20,039 nt of DNA from Anaerolineales bacterium UBA2317 (GTDB taxonomy: Bacteria; Chloroflexota; Anaerolineae; Anaerolineales; Villigracilaceae): the NCBI GenBank assembly GCA_002345215.1, contig DDVH01000023.1, positions 1 through 20,039 on the forward strand, written 5' to 3'. The translations under genes were made by a program, and so were the position numbers. Position 1 is the stretch's first letter. Each line of letters opens with the position of its first letter. Below are positions 15,520 to 20,039 of the stretch, one piece after another. A model generated the notes under the pieces. That model ran no database searches, had not been told where the DNA came from, and saw only the letters and a program-made list of their open reading frames with translations.

Positions 15520-17013
15520 ATGGAATTTATTTTACAACCGCTTACACTACTAACCTTCTTCCCATTATTGGGTGTGCTGGTGATTCTCTTTTTGAATGCC
15601 GAGCAGAAAAACGCTATTCGTTGGGTGGCGTTGGGAACATCATTGATTACCATTGGCATTTCGCTGTGGGTCTTTTCAATGTTTGATTCATCGAATCCCA
15701 ATTTACAACTCGAAGCCAAATACGAATGGATTAACGTCGCACGCTTTAATATTTATTATTACTTAGGTGTAGATGGCTTAAGCATTTTGCTAGTGTTGAT
15801 GACGACTGTCTTAACTTCTATTTCCATTCTGTGCACATGGACAGCCATCGAAGACCGCGTTAAAGATTTTATGGCGTTTTTCTTATTGCTTGAAGTGGGT
15901 ATGACCGGTGTATTCCTCGCCCAAGATTTATTCCTGTTTTACATTTTCTGGGAATTTACACTCGTGCCGATGTATTTCATCATTGGTATTTGGGGCGGAC
16001 CTCGCCGTGTGTATGCCGCAATTAAATTCTTCTTATACACAATGGCTGGTTCTATTTTGATGTTGCTTGCCATTTTGTGGCTCGGTATTTATGGAAATAC
16101 TTTCTCCGTTCCAGACTTAATTACCAAAGGCGGCATTCCTGCTGATGTTCAAATTTGGTTATTCCTTGCGTTCACAATTGCATTTGCGATCAAAGTTCCA
16201 ATGTGGCCCGTGCATTCATGGCTTCCAGATGCACACGTTGAAGCTCCAACTGCTGGCTCTGTGATTTTGGCAGGCGTGTTGTTGAAAATGGGTACATATG
16301 GATTTATCCGTTTCAACATTCCATTGTTTCCAGAAGCAACCGTCCAAGCCGCCCCATGGATTGCACTCTTCGCCACCATCGGCATTATTTATGGCGCATG
16401 GGTTTCGTATGCCCAAGCCGATGTAAAGAAATTAGTTGCTTATTCATCTGTCAGCCACTTAGGCTTTGTGATGATTGGCTTGTTCGCTTTGAATCCAGAA
16501 GGTGTGGCTGGTTCTATTTTGCAAATGATAAATCACGGCATTAGTACCGGCGCATTGTTCTTGCTTATCGGTATGATTTACGAACAAACCCACACCCGCG
16601 AAATTAAAGTCTATGGTGGTTTATGGAAAATTACGCCAATCTTCGGCGTGTTCATGTTAATCTCTGCTTTGTCGTCAATGGGTTTGCCCGGTCTCAACGG
16701 TTTTGTGGGTGAGTTCACCATTTTGCTTGGCGCATTCGGTTCAGATGCAATCGGTAACCCATGGTATGCAAGTATTTCCGCACTTGGTGTGATTATGGCG
16801 GCTGTCTATATTCTTTACATGTTCCAAAGAATGTTTATGGGACCTGCCGGTGAAATCACACATCATCACGAACTCAAAGACCTCAACTGGCGCGAAATTA
16901 TCACCATGGTTCCATTGATTATCTTCATGTTCTGGATTGGTTTATATCCCAAACCATTTTTCGACATCCTCGCACCCGCCGTTGAAAAATTATTATCAGC
17001 ATTACCTTTATAA
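15520..17013 (+). CDS. nuoM: NADH-quinone oxidoreductase subunit M (NuoM)
   Basis: This 497-residue antiporter-like proton-pumping subunit has many hydrophobic helices. The ion-path residues are visible: Glu145 (FWEFTLVPMY), Lys225 (FAIKVPMWPVHSWLPDAHVE) and Lys256 (AGVLLKMGTYGF). The stretch QADVKKLVAYSSVSHLGF and the HGISTGALFLLIGMIYEQ helix are characteristic of NuoM rather than NuoL or NuoN. The ribosome binding site GAGGA at 15509-15513 lies 6 nt before the ATG. It is 17 bp from nuoL and 2 bp from nuoN. Confidence 0.97.
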   Translation: MEFILQPLTLLTFFPLLGVLVILFLNAEQKNAIRWVALGTSLITIGISLWVFSMFDSSNPNLQLEAKYEWINVARFNIYYYLGVDGLSILLVLMTTVLTSISILCTWTAIEDRVKDFMAFFLLLEVGMTGVFLAQDLFLFYIFWEFTLVPMYFIIGIWGGPRRVYAAIKFFLYTMAGSILMLLAILWLGIYGNTFSVPDLITKGGIPADVQIWLFLAFTIAFAIKVPMWPVHSWLPDAHVEAPTAGSVILAGVLLKMGTYGFIRFNIPLFPEATVQAAPWIALFATIGIIYGAWVSYAQADVKKLVAYSSVSHLGFVMIGLFALNPEGVAGSILQMINHGISTGALFLLIGMIYEQTHTREIKVYGGLWKITPIFGVFMLISALSSMGLPGLNGFVGEFTILLGAFGSDAIGNPWYASISALGVIMAAVYILYMFQRMFMGPAGEITHHHELKDLNWREIITMVPLIIFMFWIGLYPKPFFDILAPAVEKLLSALPL

Positions 17014-17015
17014 AC

Positions 17016-18458
17016 ATGATCACACCGCCTACCTTTACCGACTTCTACACCCTCATTCCTTATCTCATACTCACCGTTTGGGCGTGTGTACTTTTACTTG
17101 TTGATTTATTCATTCCAAAGAATCGCAAAAGCATCACAGCCATTCTTGCTTCTGTAGGGATTGCCGTTTCATTAGGGTATACCGTTACACAAATTGGATT
17201 TAAGAGCCCTGGCTTTAATAACATGGTGGCGTTAGATGGTTTCTCCACGTTCGCCAACATTTTATTACTCGTCAGTGGTTTGTTTGGGATAGCACTCGCT
17301 TACGGGTACGCAAAACGGATGAACATCGAAAGAGGCGAATATTACACACTCCTCTTATTCAGCGTCACAGGCATGATGCTCATGGCACAAGCCACAGACC
17401 TCATCATCGTATTTCTCGCGCTTGAATTACTTTCCATTCCGCTTTACGTTTTATCCGCCATCTCGCGCCGAATCGAAGCAGAAGAATCTGGTGTGAAATA
17501 CTTTTTGCTCGGTGCATTCGCCAGCGGATTTGTTGTGTACGGAATCGCTTTGATTTACGGTGCGACAGGTTCAACTGCGTTGAATGATATTTTCTTCGCC
17601 GCCTCTTCCGGTGATTTCAGCCTGCTTCTGTCTATTGGAGCCGCTCTACTCCTCGTCGGGTTTGGTTTCAAAGTCGCCGCTGTTCCATTCCACATGTGGA
17701 CTCCGGATGTTTATCAAGGCGCACCCACACCCGTCACTGCGTTCATGTCCTCAGGTGCAAAGATTGCTGGCTTCGTAGCATTGTTTCGGGTGTTTACAAT
17801 TTCATTCCCCACTCTCGCCGCAGATTTAACGAATGTTCTCTGGGTACTTTCTGCACTCACAATGATTGTCGGAAATTTTGTAGCACTTTCACAAAGTAAT
17901 ATCAAACGTCTCTTAGCATATTCAGCGATTGCACAAGCAGGTTATATCCTCATGGCATTTGTGCCATACGGAATTAAAGAAGTTGCGCCTGTGGCAGTTG
18001 CTTCCGGATTATTTTATTTAGTCGCTTACACTGTTTCAAACTTTGGGACGTGGGCAGTTGTCATTGCTTTAGAAAAAGCTGAAAACAAAGGGCTTGAATT
18101 GGATGATTATGCAGGTTTAGCAAAAAAATATCCTGCCCTCGCCATTGCTATGACCATCTTCATGCTTTCATTAATCGGCTTCCCACCAACCTTAGGCATG
18201 GTCGGAAAGTTCTATCTCTTCCGCGCCGTAATGGATGGTGGTTTTGTTGGTTTGGCAATTATTGGCGTGCTTACATCAGTTGTCTCAGCATATTACTATT
18301 TACGAGTCGTCGTCAACATGTATATGAAAGAAGGCGACCCAACTATTGAAAACGAAACATGGTTAAATTTCACAACCGCCATCACTGCCATTGTGACAGT
18401 CGTTGTCAGTTTAGTACCAAATATTTTATTCTTACTAGCAAGTACAGCAGTATTTTAG
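17016..18458 (+). CDS. nuoN: NADH-quinone oxidoreductase subunit N (NuoN)
   Basis: This 480-residue antiporter-like subunit lies closest to NuoK in the membrane arm. Typical motifs are LIIVFLALELLSIPLYVL (with the helix-5 glutamate), the VPFHMWTPDVYQGAPTPVTA loop, MSSGAKIAGF and SNIKRLLAYSAIAQAGYILM. The family's LDDYAGLAKKYP and LIGFPPTLGMVGKFYLF also occur. It is the last gene of the operon. A partial palindromic repeat and then a strong hairpin terminator follow, confirming the operon end. Confidence 0.97.
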   Translation: MITPPTFTDFYTLIPYLILTVWACVLLLVDLFIPKNRKSITAILASVGIAVSLGYTVTQIGFKSPGFNNMVALDGFSTFANILLLVSGLFGIALAYGYAKRMNIERGEYYTLLLFSVTGMMLMAQATDLIIVFLALELLSIPLYVLSAISRRIEAEESGVKYFLLGAFASGFVVYGIALIYGATGSTALNDIFFAASSGDFSLLLSIGAALLLVGFGFKVAAVPFHMWTPDVYQGAPTPVTAFMSSGAKIAGFVALFRVFTISFPTLAADLTNVLWVLSALTMIVGNFVALSQSNIKRLLAYSAIAQAGYILMAFVPYGIKEVAPVAVASGLFYLVAYTVSNFGTWAVVIALEKAENKGLELDDYAGLAKKYPALAIAMTIFMLSLIGFPPTLGMVGKFYLFRAVMDGGFVGLAIIGVLTSVVSAYYYLRVVVNMYMKEGDPTIENETWLNFTTAITAIVTVVVSLVPNILFLLASTAVF

Positions 18459-18462
18459 ATAT

Positions 18463-18485
18463 GTCATTGCGAAGAACGAATTGAC
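18463..18485. repeat. Partial relative of the palindromic repeat found at 4775-4866
   Basis: GTCATTGCGA (18463-18472) repeats the core of the 12-bp arm of the element between nuoB and nuoC, followed by AGAACGAATTGAC. Only one arm is present; GTCA and TGAC at the two ends can pair. It looks like a decayed or truncated copy just after nuoN. The matching stretch is short, so a chance match is possible. Confidence 0.45.
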
Positions 18486-18491
18486 GAAACA

Positions 18492-18520
18492 AAAAGGACT
18501 GTGATGTTCACAGTCCTTTT
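18492..18520. terminator. Bidirectional rho-independent terminator between nuoN and the VOC gene
   Basis: AAAAGGACTGTGA (18492-18504) pairs perfectly with TCACAGTCCTTTT (18508-18520) around the 3-nt loop TGT. The A and T runs at the two ends provide a U tract on both strands. It lies between the convergent nuo operon and the AraC/VOC cassette and can end both transcripts. Confidence 0.9.
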
Positions 18521-18529
18521 CTAATATTT

Positions 18530-18925
18530 TTATTCCGTAATTTGATAAATCTGTATCAAATTTCCACAGGTATCATTGAGAATTGCTACACTAGATTGAC
18601 CCATGTTGGTTGGCTCCATCGTAAATTCCACACCTAACTTTTTCATGCGTTCATATTCTTTTTGAATATTATTCACTTCAAATGCTGTGAATGGAATCCC
18701 ATCTTTCATCAACGATTCTTTGAGTGTTTTCATGGCAGGGTAATTTGCATTTGGTTCTAAGACCAATTCTGTACCATTAGGCTCATCAGGTGAGACGACT
18801 GTAATCCAACGCGCGCCATTTCCCAAATCAATATCTCGTTTTAAGACAAACCCCATCATTTCAGTATAAAATTTAATTGCCTTATCGTAATCATCAATAG
18901 ATACACTTGCAAGTTTGATTTTCAT
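18530..18925 (-). CDS. VOC superfamily (glyoxalase/bleomycin-resistance-like) protein
   Basis: This 131-residue protein has the two beta-alpha-beta-beta-beta modules of the VOC fold. The first half has KLASVSIDDYDKAIKFYTEMMGF and ELVLEPN; the second has VNNIQKEYERMKKLGVEF and ends in NDTCGNLIQIYQ (118-128). This family contains metal-dependent lyases and dioxygenases as well as binding-only proteins. The usual second-half metal ligand (Glu in GNLIEL) is Gln125 here, so a metal-dependent activity is not assured and the substrate is unknown. The ATG overlaps the stop of the upstream AraC-type gene by 4 bp (ATGA on the minus strand), so both are one transcription unit. A bidirectional terminator follows immediately. 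Confidence 0.85.
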   Translation of the reverse strand: MKIKLASVSIDDYDKAIKFYTEMMGFVLKRDIDLGNGARWITVVSPDEPNGTELVLEPNANYPAMKTLKESLMKDGIPFTAFEVNNIQKEYERMKKLGVEFTMEPTNMGQSSVAILNDTCGNLIQIYQITE

Positions 18926-19311
18926 TTTTCAATTCCTTTTGTTAGAAGTTGTGTAGCCTCACTACAACTCAACTGACGGAATTCACTGGGGCTTAGACCA
19001 TATTGCCCTTTGAACGCTTTCCCAAAAGCGGCATGAGAATCATAACCCGCCGCAAGCGCGACCTCAGTAATGTTCACTGCACCCATACGGAGTTTTTGCC
19101 CTGCACGTTTCAGCCTCATGCGCCGAACATAACTAATGGCACTCTCGCCAACTTGCTCATGGAAGATACGATGAAAATGTGGCACAGAAAAACCAGCCAC
19201 TTCTGCTAGCATTTCTCGATTCAGCGGCTCGTGAATATGCTCGCGAATATAAGACATCACATCTTCAATGGTTTGGGAGTGTTCTTCGATAAGTTGAGTA
19301 TCGTTTAGCAT
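18922..19311 (-). CDS. AraC family transcriptional regulator, DNA-binding domain only
   Basis: From the ATG at 19311 the protein has 129 residues, nearly all an AraC-type domain with two helix-turn-helix units: about 30-57 (LNREMLAEVAGFSVPHFHRIF) and 80-112 (the classic GYDSHAAFGKAFKGQYGLSPSEFR). No sensor domain is attached; many relatives carry a GyrI-like C-terminal domain that is absent here. The frame extends seven codons further to a TTG at 19332, but that stretch overlaps an extended -10 promoter, so I prefer the ATG. It probably controls its own operon with the downstream VOC gene, or acts like the small SoxS/MarA regulators. That role is inference; the fold is certain. Confidence 0.88.
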   Translation of the reverse strand: MLNDTQLIEEHSQTIEDVMSYIREHIHEPLNREMLAEVAGFSVPHFHRIFHEQVGESAISYVRRMRLKRAGQKLRMGAVNITEVALAAGYDSHAAFGKAFKGQYGLSPSEFRQLSCSEATQLLTKGIEK

Positions 19312-19322
19312 GGGCAAAATAT

Positions 19323-19331
19323 AGTATATCA
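19323..19331 (-). promoter_or_regulatory. Extended -10 promoter of the AraC/VOC cassette
   Basis: The minus strand reads TGATATACT, that is TGnTATACT, matching the extended -10 consensus that can work without a good -35. Transcription would start about 5 nt before the ATG at 19311, leaving no room for a ribosome binding site. The mRNA would therefore be leaderless or nearly so. Confidence 0.5.
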
Positions 19332-19372
19332 AAACACCTGTTCGCTACTCCAAATGTATCATTTCTTACAAT

Positions 19373-19408
19373 AAAAAACGGGACTGGTTATTTCCAGTCC
19401 CGTTTTTT
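19373..19408 (-). terminator. Strong rho-independent terminator of the homocysteine methyltransferase-like gene
   Basis: AAAAAACGGGACTGG (19373-19387) pairs perfectly with CCAGTCCCGTTTTTT (19394-19408), a 15-bp stem with a 6-nt loop and a U tract on the minus strand. It begins 5 bp beyond the gene's stop and lies upstream of the AraC promoter, so it insulates the two minus-strand units. The symmetric A/T ends could let it work on the plus strand as well. Confidence 0.9.
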
Positions 19409-19412
19409 TCTA

Positions 19413-20039
19413 TTACACCGAAAGGCTTACCTGATTACGATGCTGTAATGCTGATTTACAAATCTCTGCAATATGACGTGCGTCAGTACCACAACATCCG
19501 CCTAACACAGTCAGATTTTTCAATTTATCAAAAAGCACAATGTAATCTTGACCTAATTCAGCAGGATTGCCTTCATCTAACGCAACGCTGAAATCAAGTT
19601 CTGCATGGCTTTTCTTAGAAGCATTGGCACGAATCCCACCGATTCTTTCTGCCCATACTTCACCACTTGCTAACACATCCGCAAAATGAGAAGGATGCGC
19701 GCAGTTAATCATGTAATAGGCAGGGTAGTTTCCTGTTTCTTTATCAACTTGTTCAATCGCATCTTTCAAGGTTTGACCTGTGGGCAATTTACCATCTGTT
19801 TCGACTGTAAAAGAAATGACAACAGGCATTCCAAAAGATTTTGCGGCTTGCACAATACCAAGCGCTTCTTCGACATAATTCATGGTGATAGCAGTGACCA
19901 AATCCGCTTCGGTTTGTTTGAAGGTGTTGATTTGAACCGAATGATATTTTTCCGCTTCTTGAGCAGACATGACATTGCTGGGGCTATACCCATCACCACG
20001 CGGACCGAGACAACCACTAATGACAACTTTGGTATCTTC
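19413..20039 (-). CDS. Homocysteine S-methyltransferase-like protein, partial (5' end beyond the window)
   Basis: 208 residues are visible, and the frame stays open to the window edge, so the ATG at 19970 is an internal methionine rather than the start. The 23 codons upstream of it encode VISGCLGPRGDGY and following residues, a conserved stretch of the family. The enzyme transfers a methyl group (from S-methylmethionine or a related donor) to homocysteine to make methionine. Zinc ligands are visible as the Cys of MINCAHPSHF and the Cys pair of VLGGCCGTDARHI near the C-terminus. The DLVTAITMNYVEEALG and VVISFTVETDGKLPTG stretches are typical barrel strands. Full length should be roughly 300 residues, so about a third is missing. 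The methyl donor cannot be read from the sequence. A strong terminator follows its stop. Confidence 0.9.
   Translation of the reverse strand, partial: EDTKVVISGCLGPRGDGYSPSNVMSAQEAEKYHSVQINTFKQTEADLVTAITMNYVEEALGIVQAAKSFGMPVVISFTVETDGKLPTGQTLKDAIEQVDKETGNYPAYYMINCAHPSHFADVLASGEVWAERIGGIRANASKKSHAELDFSVALDEGNPAELGQDYIVLFDKLKNLTVLGGCCGTDARHIAEICKSALQHRNQVSLSV

Noticed and set aside
3934..18458. Possible variant complex I lacking the NADH module (F420H2 or ferredoxin type)
   Set aside because: nuoE, nuoF and nuoG are present with complete FMN/NADH motifs and cluster ligands, so it is a standard 14-subunit enzyme.

Overview
The window looks like a piece of a bacterial chromosome of moderate-to-low GC, most probably from the Chloroflexota (Anaerolineae-like). 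That placement is inference. It rests on the style of the primary-type sigma factor (a long spacer between regions 1.2 and 2 and a spacer before region 3.2), the Thr/Pro-rich linker and beta-propeller lipoprotein, and the uninterrupted 14-gene nuo operon with separate nuoC and nuoD. No 16S or other decisive marker is present.

Layout: (1) 24-1583 (+), a primary-type sigma-70 factor. (2) 1652-3709 (-), a large beta-propeller lipoprotein convergent with it. (3) 3710-3933, a divergent control region with a good candidate nuo promoter (TTGTGA-18 bp-TATACT) and a hairpin. (4) 3934-18458 (+), the complete operon nuoA-B-C-D-E-F-G-H-I-J-K-L-M-N for proton-pumping NADH:quinone oxidoreductase (complex I). 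Its genes overlap or lie within 17 bp of each other, except for a 92-bp cloverleaf-like palindromic repeat between nuoB and nuoC. (5) A strong bidirectional terminator at 18492-18520. (6) 18530-19311 (-), a two-gene cassette: an AraC-type DNA-binding protein followed, with ATGA overlap, by a VOC/glyoxalase-like protein. It has an extended -10 promoter so close to the start that the mRNA is probably leaderless. (7) A strong terminator at 19373-19408, then 19413-20039 (-), a homocysteine S-methyltransferase-like gene whose 5' end lies outside the window.

How the genes work together: NuoE, F and G form the NADH-oxidising module, NuoB, C, D and I the connecting Fe-S/quinone module, and NuoA, H, J, K, L, M and N the membrane proton-translocating arm. 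All expected iron-sulphur ligands and the quinone-site His38/Tyr87 of NuoD are visible, so the complex should be functional. No motif points to an F420H2- or ferredoxin-dependent variant, and NuoEFG are intact.

I see no previously undescribed multi-gene system. The points most worth a second look are the cloverleaf repeat inside the operon, the His/Lys-rich insertion in NuoL, the two non-canonical spacers in the sigma factor, and the compact AraC/VOC cassette. There is no CRISPR array, tRNA, rRNA, insertion sequence or prophage that I can support.
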